DNA of 57,815 nucleotides from SIG299 sp964544055 (GTDB lineage Bacteria > Bacillota > Clostridia > Lachnospirales > Lachnospiraceae): the NCBI GenBank assembly GCA_964544055.1, contig CAZJAA010000019.1, positions 1 to 57,815 of the forward strand, written 5' to 3'. The notes below the pieces were generated by a model. That model saw nothing but the letters and a program-made list of their open reading frames with translations. It did no database searches and was not told where the DNA came from. Position numbers and translations under genes: made by a program. Shown here piece by piece: positions 43,283 through 51,563 of the stretch. Numbering within the stretch: position 1 is the first letter of the stretch; every line of letters starts with the position of its first letter.

Positions 43283-44041
43283 TTATTTCCTGCGAATGGA
43301 GAGTAATTCCGGCTCTCCCTCCGTAATCAGCACCGTATTCTCGTAATGTGCGGACAACGTTTCGTCCTCGGTTACAACCGTCCAGTCATCATCCAGCCAG
43401 CACACATCCGGTCGTCCGATATTTACCATTGGTTCGATAGCCAGAGTCATTCCCGGAACCAGCTTTGGTCCTCGTCTTCTCTGGTGAAAATTTGGAATCT
43501 GCGGGTCTTCGTGAAGCTTTCTTCCGATACCATGTCCTACCAGGTCGCGTACACAGGAATAACCATGGGCAATAACGTAATCTTCAATCGCTGCAGAAAT
43601 ATCAAACAAATGGCAACCGGCTTTTGCAAATTTAATTCCTTCGTAAAAGCTTTGTTCCGTAACCTCCATCAGACGTTTGGCTTCTGCACTTACTTCGCCC
43701 ACCGCCCAGGTTCTAGCGGCATCTGAGTGATATCCCTGGTAGATAACTCCGGCATCCAGACTTACGATGTCACCATCATGTAAAATACGCTTCTTATTTG
43801 GAATGCCGTGAACCACTTCGTCGTTGACCGACACACAAATGGATGCAGGATACCCTTCATAATTTAAGAAAGAAGGAATACAGCCAAAGCTTTTGATGAT
43901 TTCGTATCCCTTTTTGTCAATATCCAGAGTGGAAATCCCCGGACGAACAAATTCTTTCAGTTCCTCATGCACAATAGCAAGAATTCTTCCTGCTTCACGC
44001 ATCAGTTCAATTTCTTTTTCCGATTTGATTGTTACTGACAT
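43283..44041 (-). CDS. map: Methionine aminopeptidase type I
   Basis: Metalloprotease of 252 residues removing initiator methionine. The five metal ligands lie in SLDAGVIYQGYHSDAARTWA (two Asp), GHGIGRKLHEDPQIPNF (His), a Glu in TLAIEPMVNIG and the final Glu in VVTEDETLSAHYENTV. A substrate-binding His is in VNDEVVHGIPN. The binding site GAGGAT lies in the end of adk, whose stop is three bases before the ATG. The spc operon order secY-adk-map-infA is standard in Firmicutes. Confidence 0.97.
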   Translation of the reverse strand: MSVTIKSEKEIELMREAGRILAIVHEELKEFVRPGISTLDIDKKGYEIIKSFGCIPSFLNYEGYPASICVSVNDEVVHGIPNKKRILHDGDIVSLDAGVIYQGYHSDAARTWAVGEVSAEAKRLMEVTEQSFYEGIKFAKAGCHLFDISAAIEDYVIAHGYSCVRDLVGHGIGRKLHEDPQIPNFHQRRRGPKLVPGMTLAIEPMVNIGRPDVCWLDDDWTVVTEDETLSAHYENTVLITEGEPELLSIRRK

Positions 44042-44044
44042 ACT

Positions 44045-44689
44045 CTAATCCTCTAAAATAGCGATAATTGCCCGAAAAACCTCTTCCATTGGCAGAGTTC
44101 CGTCAACCTCTTTCAAAATATTCTGAGCCTGATAATATTCAATCAACGGCTGGGTCTGTTCATGATAAACATCCAGTCTCTTCTGTACTGTTTCCGGTTT
44201 GTCATCCTCGCGAAGCACCAGTTCCCCGCCACAGGCATCACAAACACCCTCTACCTTTGTCGGGTTAAACTTAATATGATAGGTTCCTCCGCAGGAAAGG
44301 CAGGCACGTCTGCCGGACATTCTGGAAACGATTGCCTCATCCGGAACATCAACATTAATCGCATAGTCCACGGCATCCTGTTTTTCTGCCAAAGCCGTTG
44401 TAAGAGCCTCTGCCTGAGGAATGGTTCTTGGAAATCCGTCCAATACATAACCATTCTTGCAGTCATCCTTTGCAAAACGATCCATGATCAGCTCTAACGT
44501 CAGCTCGTCAGGAACTAACATTCCCTGGTCCATATAGCCCTTGGCTTTTCTGCCCAGTTCGGTCTGATTTTTAATGTTTGCTCTGAAAATATCTCCGGTA
44601 GAGATATGCGGAATTCCATACTTCTCTGCAATTTTCTTTGCCTGGGTACCCTTACCGGCACCCGGTGCACCAAGCATAATAATCTTCAT
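44045..44689 (-). CDS. adk: Adenylate kinase, zinc-containing long form
   Basis: Converts AMP and ATP to ADP. The 214-residue enzyme has the P-loop GAPGAGKGT at residues 7-15, ISTGDIFRANI for AMP binding, DGFPRTIPQAEA, and a LID with CLSCGGTYH and CDACGG, four cysteines that bind zinc. AGGAGG precedes ATG 44689. Between secY and adk lie a terminator and a 171-base structured element, so adk may have its own promoter or rely on read-through. Confidence 0.98.
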   Translation of the reverse strand: MKIIMLGAPGAGKGTQAKKIAEKYGIPHISTGDIFRANIKNQTELGRKAKGYMDQGMLVPDELTLELIMDRFAKDDCKNGYVLDGFPRTIPQAEALTTALAEKQDAVDYAINVDVPDEAIVSRMSGRRACLSCGGTYHIKFNPTKVEGVCDACGGELVLREDDKPETVQKRLDVYHEQTQPLIEYYQAQNILKEVDGTLPMEEVFRAIIAILED

Positions 44690-44709
44690 TTGTAACCTCC
44701 TACGTGTTA

Positions 44710-44880
44710 CTGTTCACGCATCATATAATATTCTAATAAAATGCCTGCTCCCATGTAATTTTATTAGAATATTATATGATGGGAGCATAACCGCCACATA
44801 AGTAAAACAGACCGTTGCAAGGCAACGACTGACAGCTTGCTGGCAGGTTTTACGAATACAGGCAGGTTATGCGTGAACAG
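44710..44880 (+). repeat. Branched structured element, copy 1 (secY-adk gap)
   Basis: Outer stem CTGTTCACGCAT / ATGCGTGAACAG (44710-44721, 44869-44880). Inside is a long arm of up to 23 perfect pairs (44720-44742 with 44758-44780). A third arm has a lower stem TAACC-GCC / GGC-A-GGTTA, an upper stem GTAAAAC / GTTTTAC (44802-44808, 44847-44853), a hairpin CGTTGC-AAG-GCAACG, and CTG-A-CAGC-TT-GCTG-G-CAG. The core ends in GGCAGGTTTTACGAAT. Copy 2 lies at 56563-56749. Drawn on the plus strand because copy 2 has G-U pairs only in that orientation. Confidence 0.7.
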
Positions 44881-44900
44881 CAGGTATACCCTGATTTTTT

Positions 44901-44933
44901 TTGCAAAAAGGGTGGAGAACTAACCCCACCCTT
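44901..44933 (-). terminator. Intrinsic terminator after secY
   Basis: Minus strand AAGGGTGG and CCACCCTT, eight pairs, followed by TTTTGC, about 20 bases beyond the secY stop. Confidence 0.75.
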
Positions 44934-44953
44934 ATCAGTTTTCAGTATATTAA

Positions 44954-46279
44954 CTATTCGTTGGACAAGAAGCCCTTGTAATGACGCTCTCTCATCATGG
45001 TTTCTACCTGTCGGATGATTTCCAGAACAACACCTACAATAATGATGATCGATGTTCCGCCGAAGCTTACAGTTGCCTTAAATGCACCTGCAAAGAAAAT
45101 CGGGATAATGGCAATCACTGCCAGGCATACTGCACCAATCAGGATGATGTAGTTTAATACCTTGTTTAAGTATTCAGTTGTTGGTCTGCCTGGACGAATA
45201 CCAGGAATGAAACCACCCTGCTTCTTTAAGTTATTTGCAACTTCCATCGGATTAAAGGTAATCGATGTATAGAAGTATGCAAAGAAGATTAACAAAGCGA
45301 GGTAAATTACCAGACCAAGTGTGTACTTAAATTCACCCTTAGAGAAATTGCACCAGTTGCCCTGGTTTAAAAGGTATAATACCTTTTCCCAGAAAGTTCC
45401 TCTCTTACCGTAAACACCAAATAAAGAAGATACAATAATTGGTGTCTGCATTAAGGAACTTGCGAAGATAACCGGAATAACACCTGCGGTGTTTACCTTG
45501 AGCGGAATATGAGAGGACTGACCGCCTACCATCTTTCTGCCCTGCATCTTCTTTGCGTACTGTACACTGATTCTTCTTTCTGCATCCTGTAAAAGTACAA
45601 CAAGTACTACTAATGCAATGATTACAGCGATAATTACGATTGCAGCAATTACTGCCTTTACCACACCGGCTTCCTTGATAAACTTATCATAAAGGCCGGA
45701 AAAATCGGTTGGTAAGCTTGCTACAATGTTAATTAAGAGGATTACAGAAATACCGTTGCCGATACCCTTTTCTGTAATCTGCTCACCTAACCACATAAGG
45801 AACGCAGAACCTGCAGTAAAGGATGCTGTGATAACACAAATCTGAAGGAACAGATTTCCTTCCTCCAAAAGTCCGCTGTTGTTAAATCCGATGGTCATCA
45901 TCACGGATTCAAATACAGCAAGACCAATGGTTACATAACGGGTCCATTCTGCAATTTTCTTTCTGCCGGACTCGCCATCTTTCTGCATTTCTTCTAACTT
46001 TGGAATTGCAATCGTTAAAAGCTGCATGATAATAGAAGATGTGATGTATGGAGAAATGTTTAATGCAAAAATGGACATCTGGGAGAAAGAACCGCCAGTC
46101 AGGGTGTTTAAGAAACCAAAACCGGTTTGTGTTGCCATCCAGAGCTGGAAGTAGGTTCTGTTAACTTCCGGTACCGGAAGCTGACAGCCCACTCTTACAA
46201 TAACCATGCAAAGAAGCGTAAACAGTAATTTGCTTCTTACATCCTTAATCTTAAGGGCATTTCTGAATGTTTTAAACAT
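44954..46279 (-). CDS. secY: Protein translocase subunit SecY
   Basis: Central pore of the Sec translocon, 441 residues, ten transmembrane helices. The start KDVRSKLLFTLLCMVIVRVG is preceded by the basic cytoplasmic tip; GYQLP-type VGCQLPVPEVN, SIFALNISPYITSSIIMQLL, and the SecA-binding loop RGLRP-like GFIPGIRPGRPTTEYLNKVL are all standard. A cytoplasmic loop near residue 245 reads AERRISVQYAKKMQGRKMVG. AGAGG precedes ATG 46279, which abuts the rplO stop. Confidence 0.98.
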   Translation of the reverse strand: MFKTFRNALKIKDVRSKLLFTLLCMVIVRVGCQLPVPEVNRTYFQLWMATQTGFGFLNTLTGGSFSQMSIFALNISPYITSSIIMQLLTIAIPKLEEMQKDGESGRKKIAEWTRYVTIGLAVFESVMMTIGFNNSGLLEEGNLFLQICVITASFTAGSAFLMWLGEQITEKGIGNGISVILLINIVASLPTDFSGLYDKFIKEAGVVKAVIAAIVIIAVIIALVVLVVLLQDAERRISVQYAKKMQGRKMVGGQSSHIPLKVNTAGVIPVIFASSLMQTPIIVSSLFGVYGKRGTFWEKVLYLLNQGNWCNFSKGEFKYTLGLVIYLALLIFFAYFYTSITFNPMEVANNLKKQGGFIPGIRPGRPTTEYLNKVLNYIILIGAVCLAVIAIIPIFFAGAFKATVSFGGTSIIIIVGVVLEIIRQVETMMRERHYKGFLSNE

Positions 46280-46720
46280 TTAGATCACCTCTGCTTTTCC
46301 ACCAAGAGCCTGAATCTTTTCAACAGCACTTGCGCTGAAAGCATTTAACTTCACATCAAGCTTCTTAGTAAGTTCTCCGTTTCCAAGAACCTTAACGCCA
46401 TCGCGTGGGTTCTTAACGATTCCCATGTTCATTAAGGATTCTACAGTTACCTCTGCACCATCCTCGAATTTGTTTAATGTATCAAGATTAATAGCTACAA
46501 TAATCTTTGTATTTCTGTTGTGGAAGCCTCTCTTAGGAAGTCTTCTGTATAAAGGCATCTGACCACCTTCGAAACCAATTCTGGTTGCGCCGGAACGAGC
46601 CTTCTGACCCTTATGACCCTTACCTGCAGTCTTACCATTTCCTGAACCATGTCCACGGCCTCTTCTAAAATTCTGGCTATGCTTGGAACCCTCTGCCGGG
46701 CTTAATTCTGATAAATTCAT
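46280..46720 (-). CDS. rplO: Ribosomal protein L15 (uL15)
   Basis: 146 residues of the 50S subunit. ATG 46720 follows GGAGG and gives MNLSELSPAEGSKHSQNFRR; the glycine-rich GRGHGSGNGKTAGKGHKGQK and FEGGQMPLYRRLPKRGFHN are diagnostic. A start three codons upstream would place the initiator inside the binding region. Stop abuts secY. Confidence 0.98.
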   Translation of the reverse strand: MNLSELSPAEGSKHSQNFRRGRGHGSGNGKTAGKGHKGQKARSGATRIGFEGGQMPLYRRLPKRGFHNRNTKIIVAINLDTLNKFEDGAEVTVESLMNMGIVKNPRDGVKVLGNGELTKKLDVKLNAFSASAVEKIQALGGKAEVI

Positions 46721-46743
46721 CGTGTGCACCTCCTTGCTTCGTA

Positions 46744-46926
46744 TTAAATTTCCTCAACCTTTACTAAGTGTCTAACCTGCTGGATCATTCCCTTAGTAGC
46801 ATCATTGTTTTTCTTTTCTACGGACTGACCGATTTTCTTAAGACCTAATGCTGCTACGGTTGCCTTATGCTTAGGAATAGCACCGATAGTAGACTTTACT
46901 AAAGTAATCTTTAAATTTTCTGCCAT
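46744..46926 (-). CDS. rpmD: Ribosomal protein L30 (uL30)
   Basis: 60-residue protein: LKITLVKSTIGAIPKHKATV, then LGLKKIGQSVEKKNNDATKG and MIQQVRHLVKVEE, all canonical. AAGGAG-type site before ATG 46926; 19 bases behind rpsE. Confidence 0.98.
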   Translation of the reverse strand: MAENLKITLVKSTIGAIPKHKATVAALGLKKIGQSVEKKNNDATKGMIQQVRHLVKVEEI

Positions 46927-46945
46927 CTTTCTTACTCCTTTCCAA

Positions 46946-47452
46946 TTAGCCCAACTGCTCTACGGAAATACCACGAAGTGCAGCAACTTCCTCAGGAGTC
47001 TTTAACTGGCCTAAACCGTTGATAGTTGCAAGAACAACGTTCTGCTTGTTGTTGGAACCAAGAGACTTTGTACGGATGTTCTTGAAACCAGCCAACTCGA
47101 GAACCATACGAGCAGGACCACCGGCGATGATACCAGTACCTTCTGGACTCTTCTTTAAAAGTACGCTTGCGCTACCGAACTTACCGATGAAATCATGTGG
47201 AACACTACCATTCTCATCGAGAGGCAATGTGATCATCTTCTTGATAGCGTCTTCCTTAGCCTTACGGATTGCTTCCGGAACTTCGGCAGCCTTTCCAAGA
47301 CCTGCGCCAACGTGACCATTTTTGTCACCAACTACTACTAATGCAGCAAATCTCATCTTACGTCCACCCTTAACAGTCTTGGATACACGCTTGATATTGA
47401 CTACCTTATCTTCTAACTCTAACTTGCTAGCGTCAATGATAGAATGTTTCAT
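46946..47452 (-). CDS. rpsE: Ribosomal protein S5 (uS5)
   Basis: 168 residues. The double-stranded RNA-binding part reads ELEDKVVNIKRVSKTVKGGR with the S5 signature, and VGLGKA-like GHVGAGLGKAAEVPEAIRKA and GTGIIAGGPARMVLELAGFK follow. It contributes to mRNA entry and decoding fidelity. GGAGG lies before ATG 47452. Confidence 0.98.
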   Translation of the reverse strand: MKHSIIDASKLELEDKVVNIKRVSKTVKGGRKMRFAALVVVGDKNGHVGAGLGKAAEVPEAIRKAKEDAIKKMITLPLDENGSVPHDFIGKFGSASVLLKKSPEGTGIIAGGPARMVLELAGFKNIRTKSLGSNNKQNVVLATINGLGQLKTPEEVAALRGISVEQLG

Positions 47453-47468
47453 TGTTTCTCCTCCTTAC

Positions 47469-47837
47469 TTAGAATTCGAGACCAGCTTCTCTTGCTGCCT
47501 CTGCTAATGCCTTAATCTTACCCTGGTATACAAAACCGCCTCTGTCAAATACAACAGTCTTGATGCCCTTGTCTAATGCTTTCTTGGCAATTACAGTTCC
47601 TAAGTAAGCTGCTGCTGCAACATCATTTGTATGCTCAAGCTCAGCCTTTACATCCTTCTCTAAAGTGGATGCTGCTACTAATGTGTTACCTACTGTATCA
47701 TCAATGATCTGTGCATACATATGATTGTTACTTCTGAATACAGCTAAACGTGGTCTTTCAGGTGTACCGGAGAAACGATTACGGATTTTCATGTGCTTTT
47801 TAACACGATTTACGCTTCTAGATTCTTTGCTTACCAT
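47469..47837 (-). CDS. rplR: Ribosomal protein L18 (uL18)
   Basis: 122 residues; binds 5S rRNA with L5. NRVKKHMKIRNRFSGTPERP, FRSNNHMYAQIIDDTVGNTL and VFDRGGFVYQGKIKALAEAA are standard. GGAGG precedes ATG 47837. Confidence 0.98.
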   Translation of the reverse strand: MVSKESRSVNRVKKHMKIRNRFSGTPERPRLAVFRSNNHMYAQIIDDTVGNTLVAASTLEKDVKAELEHTNDVAAAAYLGTVIAKKALDKGIKTVVFDRGGFVYQGKIKALAEAAREAGLEF

Positions 47838-47854
47838 TTTAATTCACTCCTCCC

Positions 47855-48397
47855 TTATTTCTTACCTGTCTTACCGACTTTACGTCTGATAACTTCGTCA
47901 GCATACTTAATACCCTTACCCTTATAAGGTTCAGGTCTTCTCTTATCTCTGATTTCTGCTGCGTACTGACCAACTTTTTCTTTATCAATACCCTTAACGG
48001 TAATCTTGTTCTGACCATCCAGTACAGTTTCAATACCTTCCGGATCTACCATAACAACCGGATGAGAATATCCAAGTGTTAAAGTAAGCTCCTTACCAGC
48101 CTTTGCTGCTCTGTAACCAACACCATTTACTTCAAGAACTTTCTGGTAACCTTCTGTTACACCAACAACCATGTTGTGAATCAGAGTTCTTGTAAGACCG
48201 TGTAAAGACTTCATTCTCTTTAAATCGTTTGGTCTTGTTACAACAATTTCAGAACCTTCTACCTTAATTTCCATTTCTGGTGCTAAAACTCTTTCCAGAG
48301 TTCCCTTAGGTCCCTTAACGGTAACCTTATTATTTTCTGCCACACTAACAGTTACACCTGCTGGAATGGCGATTGGCATTTTACCTATACGTGACAT
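47855..48397 (-). CDS. rplF: Ribosomal protein L6 (uL6)
   Basis: 180 residues near the factor-binding site. MSRIGKMPIAIPAGVTVSVA, the duplicated fold, and the terminal PEPYKGKGIKYADEVIRRKV are diagnostic. ATG 48397 follows AGGAGG. A 161-base gap with hairpins separates it from rpsH. Confidence 0.98.
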   Translation of the reverse strand: MSRIGKMPIAIPAGVTVSVAENNKVTVKGPKGTLERVLAPEMEIKVEGSEIVVTRPNDLKRMKSLHGLTRTLIHNMVVGVTEGYQKVLEVNGVGYRAAKAGKELTLTLGYSHPVVMVDPEGIETVLDGQNKITVKGIDKEKVGQYAAEIRDKRRPEPYKGKGIKYADEVIRRKVGKTGKK

Positions 48398-48558
48398 GCC
48401 CGTACCTCCTATAAAAGTCTTGACAGAATAATTTCTGTCCCCGTAGGAATAGTTTCATCGCCGCAAAACGGCTCTGACTTTTTTCCCGTGTTAACGTGTT
48501 TTCTGCTTCAAACTGGTTCCGGTCTGCCGGAATGAGTAAACCTCTACAGGGAAATTTA
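48398..48558 (-). other. Hairpin-bearing gap between rpsH and rplF
   Basis: On the minus strand CATTCCGGCAGACCGGAACC, GCCGTTTTGCGGC and ACAGAA-ATTA-TTCTGT are short hairpins, the last just before the rplF binding site. No coding frame. Possibly a regulatory or processing region. Confidence 0.45.
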
Positions 48559-48960
48559 CTACCAGATGAATGCTAATACTTCACCACCAACATTAAGAGC
48601 TCTTGCTTCCTTATCGGTTAAGATACCCTTGTTTGTGGAGATGATAGCAATACCGAGACCGCCAAGTACTCTTGGAAGCTCATCCTTGCTTGCATACACA
48701 CGAAGACCCGGCTTGGAAATTCTCTTTAAACCAGTAATAATCTTCACGTTCTTGTCCTTACCATACTTAAGTGTGATATGGAGATTCTTTGCTACGCCAT
48801 CTTCTACGACTTCATAGCCCTTGATGTAACCTTCCTTTACCAGGATGTCTGCGATTGCAGTCTTCATCTTGGAAGCCGGAACATCTACTGTATCATGCTT
48901 TGCAGTGTTTGCATTACGAATTCTTGTGAGCATATCTGCAATTGGATCGCTAAATGACAT
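48559..48960 (-). CDS. rpsH: Ribosomal protein S8 (uS8)
   Basis: 133 residues; primary 16S rRNA-binding protein and, in enterobacteria, repressor of the spc operon. SDPIADMLTRIRNANTAKHD, YGKDKNVKIITGLKRISKPG and the end GGEVLAFIW are standard. AAGGAGG precedes ATG 48960. Confidence 0.98.
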   Translation of the reverse strand: MSFSDPIADMLTRIRNANTAKHDTVDVPASKMKTAIADILVKEGYIKGYEVVEDGVAKNLHITLKYGKDKNVKIITGLKRISKPGLRVYASKDELPRVLGGLGIAIISTNKGILTDKEARALNVGGEVLAFIW

Positions 48961-49130
48961 TTTATTGTCCTCCTTCTTAATCTGACTTTATACACGTCCC
49001 AAATTGCGTGTAAAGTATCAAACCATAGCAGTGCCGGACAACGCCGGATACTGCTTCCCAAAGTATGCATTCTCCCGGAATACGTTTTCAACATCCGGGG
49101 AGAATCCACTCTGGGCAAACCAACATTATC
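48961..49130 (-). other. Hairpin-rich gap between rpsZ and rpsH
   Basis: 170 bases with two strong stem-loops: about 49070-49104 (TTCTCCCGGA with TCCGGGGAGAA) and 49027-49055 (AGCAGTGCCGG with CCGGATACTGCT). A weaker ACTTTACACG / CGTGTATAAAGT pairing lies next to the rpsH binding site. No coding frame. Confidence 0.5.
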
Positions 49131-49316
49131 TTACCAGGATGCTTTTTTAACACCTGGAATTTCGCCCTTATATGCTAATTCACGGAAGCAGATTCTGCAG
49201 ATTCCGTACTTTCTTAAATAAGCGTGTGGACGACCACAAATTCTGCAGCGGTTGTATTCCTGTGTGGAAAACTTTGCCTTGCGCTGCTGTTTTAACTTCA
49301 TAGAAGTCTTTGCCAT
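49131..49316 (-). CDS. rpsZ: Ribosomal protein S14, zinc-binding type (uS14)
   Basis: 61-residue short form with the zinc knuckles CRICGRPH and CRICF (residues 24-43). This form is usual in Gram-positive bacteria. AAGGAGG precedes ATG 49316. Standard place between rplE and rpsH. Confidence 0.97.
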   Translation of the reverse strand: MAKTSMKLKQQRKAKFSTQEYNRCRICGRPHAYLRKYGICRICFRELAYKGEIPGVKKASW

Positions 49317-49332
49317 GGTATTCCCTCCTTAA

Positions 49333-49872
49333 TTATTTGCTAAATGGCATACCAAATAATGTTAACAGTTCACGAGCTTCTTCGTCGGTCTTAGCGGTAG
49401 TAACGAAAATAACGTCCATACCTCTAACCTTATCAACCTTATCGTATTCGATTTCAGGGAAGATTAACTGTTCCTTGATACCAAGTGCATAGTTACCTCT
49501 GCCGTCGAATGCGTTAGGGTTAACACCTCTAAAGTCACGAACTCGAGGTAAGGAAAGGTTAATTAAACGATCAGCGAACTCATACATTTTTTCGCCTCTT
49601 AAAGTAACCTTACAACCGATTGCAAGACCCTCTCTGATCTTGAAGTTTGCAACGGACTTCTTTGCCTTTGTAATAACCGGTTTCTGACCAGCGATAATTT
49701 CCATATCTCTTACAGCGGACTCCAGTGCCTTAGCGTTTTCCTTTGCTTCGCCGACACCCATGTTAATAACGATCTTATCAAGCTTCGGAATTTCCATTAC
49801 GTTCTTGTAACCGAACTTCTTCTGCATTGCAACAGAAATTTCATTCTGATATATTTCTTTTAATCTAGCCAC
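49333..49872 (-). CDS. rplE: Ribosomal protein L5 (uL5)
   Basis: 179 residues; binds 5S rRNA and contacts the P-site tRNA. YQNEISVAMQKKFGYKNVME, IVINMGVGEAKENAKALES and RVRDFRGVNPNAFDGRGNYA are diagnostic. Starts with GTG at 49872 behind AAGGAGG, which may moderate its translation. Confidence 0.98.
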   Translation of the reverse strand: MARLKEIYQNEISVAMQKKFGYKNVMEIPKLDKIVINMGVGEAKENAKALESAVRDMEIIAGQKPVITKAKKSVANFKIREGLAIGCKVTLRGEKMYEFADRLINLSLPRVRDFRGVNPNAFDGRGNYALGIKEQLIFPEIEYDKVDKVRGMDVIFVTTAKTDEEARELLTLFGMPFSK

Positions 49873-49895
49873 GTTCTATGACCTCCTTCCCAGAA

Positions 49896-50216
49896 TTAGT
49901 CGATAACTTCGCCGGTTGCCTTAGCAACACGTACCTTTATTGTGCCCTTTTTCTTATCTTCCTTTGTAGTGAAGCCAACTCTTGTAGCCTTACCCTTGTA
50001 AACGAGCATAACGTTGGATGCATCAATGGCAGCTTCCTGATGAACGATACCGCCCTTCGGATTTGCCTGGGATGCCTTTGTGTGCTTAGTTACGGTATTT
50101 ACACCTTCAACCAGTACCTTACCGCCTTCTACAGCAATAACCTTGCCTTCTTTGCCTTTATCTTTTCCGGCGATAACCTTTACGGTGTCACCTTTTTTAA
50201 TCTTTAACATTGACAT
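49896..50216 (-). CDS. rplX: Ribosomal protein L24 (uL24)
   Basis: 106 residues with the KOW motif: KIKKGDTVKVIAGKDKGKEG. ATG 50216 is chosen as GGAGG lies nine bases upstream; a GTG three codons earlier touches the binding site. An assembly initiator of the 50S subunit. The tail RVAKATGEVID is typical. Confidence 0.97.
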   Translation of the reverse strand: MSMLKIKKGDTVKVIAGKDKGKEGKVIAVEGGKVLVEGVNTVTKHTKASQANPKGGIVHQEAAIDASNVMLVYKGKATRVGFTTKEDKKKGTIKVRVAKATGEVID

Positions 50217-50229
50217 AACTGACACCCTC

Positions 50230-50598
50230 CTATAATACTTCCGGAGCGAGAGAAATAATCTTCATGAACTGCTTTTCTCTTAATTCTCTTGCAACCGGTC
50301 CAAAAATACGAGTTCCTCTTGGATTCTTGTCATCCTTGATAATAACTGCAGCGTTCTCATCGAAACGGATGTAAGAACCGTCTTTACGACGAATCTCTTT
50401 TACTGTACGAACAACTACTGCCTTAACAACGTCGCCTTTCTTAACAACACCGCCTGGTGTTGCATCTTTAACAGAAGCAACGATGATATCACCAACACCT
50501 GCATATCTTCTAACGGAGCCGCCAAGTACTCTGATGCAAAGTAATTCCTTAGCACCGGTATTGTCAGCAACCTTGAGTCTGGTTTCTGTCTGTACCAT
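50230..50598 (-). CDS. rplN: Ribosomal protein L14 (uL14)
   Basis: 122 residues. TETRLKVADNTGAKELLCIR, GDIIVASVKDATPGGVVKKG and the end LREKQFMKIISLAPEVL are canonical. AAGGAG precedes ATG 50598. First gene of the classical spc section. Confidence 0.98.
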   Translation of the reverse strand: MVQTETRLKVADNTGAKELLCIRVLGGSVRRYAGVGDIIVASVKDATPGGVVKKGDVVKAVVVRTVKEIRRKDGSYIRFDENAAVIIKDDKNPRGTRIFGPVARELREKQFMKIISLAPEVL

Positions 50599-50636
50599 GT
50601 CTGATACTCCTTTCCAAATTTGGTTAAAAACCTATC

Positions 50637-50891
50637 TTACTTAGCCTTTTCAACGATTTCAACGAGTCTCCATCTCTTGTCCTTGGAGAGCGGTCTTGTT
50701 TCCATAACCTTTACTCTGTCACCAATCTTGCACTCGTTGTTCTCATCATGAGCCTTTAATTTGTATGTTCTCTTTACGATTTTGTTGTAAAGAGGATGCT
50801 TTACGTTGTCAACTACTGCTACAACGATTGTCTTATCCATCTTATCGCTAACTACTTTACCGATACGAACTTTTCTCAGATTTCTTTCCAC
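50637..50891 (-). CDS. rpsQ: Ribosomal protein S17 (uS17)
   Basis: 84-residue OB-fold protein: RKVRIGKVVSDKMDKTIVVA, HPLYNKIVKRTYKLKAHDEN and GDRVKVMETRPLSKDKRWRL. Starts with GTG at 50891 behind AAGGAG. Confidence 0.98.
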   Translation of the reverse strand: MERNLRKVRIGKVVSDKMDKTIVVAVVDNVKHPLYNKIVKRTYKLKAHDENNECKIGDRVKVMETRPLSKDKRWRLVEIVEKAK

Positions 50892-50935
50892 AACAGTTAC
50901 TCCTTTCCTTTATGAGTCATTTCAGTAATCAAGAA

Positions 50936-51136
50936 TTAAGCTTCCTTGCTGGAAATCACGGTCTGGATTCTAGCAATGTTCTTTCTAACGTCCTTAATTC
51001 TGCTTGTGTTGTCTAACTGATTCGTTGCGTTCTGGAATCTTAAATTAAAGAGTTCCTTCTTAGCAGCGACTAATTCTTCATTGAGTTCAGCAACAGACTT
51101 ATTTCTTAAATCTTCTACGTACTTACTAGTTTTCAC
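50936..51136 (-). CDS. rpmC: Ribosomal protein L29 (uL29)
   Basis: 66 residues. The GTG at 51136 is chosen: GGAGG lies eight bases upstream, while an earlier GTG touches the binding site. MKTSKYVEDLRNKSVAELNE and KELFNLRFQNATNQLDNTSR are typical. Overlaps the end of rplP by 11 bases. Confidence 0.97.
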   Translation of the reverse strand: MKTSKYVEDLRNKSVAELNEELVAAKKELFNLRFQNATNQLDNTSRIKDVRKNIARIQTVISSKEA

Positions 51137-51563
51137 TGCCCGCACCTCCTTCTAAATCTGCGCGAGATACAATCTTGCACTTAACAGGAAGCTTGTGTGT
51201 AGCGAGACGTAATGCTTCTCTTGCAACATCTTCGGAAACTCCGGCAATTTCAAACATTACACGGCCCGGCTTAACAACTGCTACCCAGTATTCCAGGGAA
51301 CCCTTACCGGAACCCATACGTGTTTCAGCTGGCTTACTTGTAACTGGCTTGTCAGGGAAAATCTTGATCCAAACCTTACCACCACGCTTGATATAACGAG
51401 TCATAGCAATACGGGCTGCTTCGATCTGATTACTCTTGATCCATGCCGGCTCCATAGCTACGATACCATATTCACCATTGGAAATTGTATTGCCTCTTAA
51501 AGCCTTGCCCTTCATAGTACCACGGAACTGCTTACGACGCTTTACTCTTTTTGGCATTAACAT
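51126..51563 (-). CDS. rplP: Ribosomal protein L16 (uL16)
   Basis: 145 residues near the A site. MLMPKRVKRRKQFRGTMKGK, EPAWIKSNQIEAARIAMTRY, and RMGSGKGSLEYWVAVVKPGR are diagnostic. The ATG shares a base with the rpsC stop (TAATG). The last codons carry the rpmC binding site. Confidence 0.98.
   Translation of the reverse strand: MLMPKRVKRRKQFRGTMKGKALRGNTISNGEYGIVAMEPAWIKSNQIEAARIAMTRYIKRGGKVWIKIFPDKPVTSKPAETRMGSGKGSLEYWVAVVKPGRVMFEIAGVSEDVAREALRLATHKLPVKCKIVSRADLEGGAGSEN

Noticed and set aside
44710..44880. Retron-like non-coding RNA (outer complementary ends plus long hairpin)
   Set aside because: No reverse transcriptase gene is nearby for either copy, and the conserved core does not resemble msr/msd features I know.
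44710..44880. Ordinary MITE with terminal inverted repeats
   Set aside because: The two copies have unrelated terminal sequences and no target duplication that I can see; kept only as the alternative explanation.
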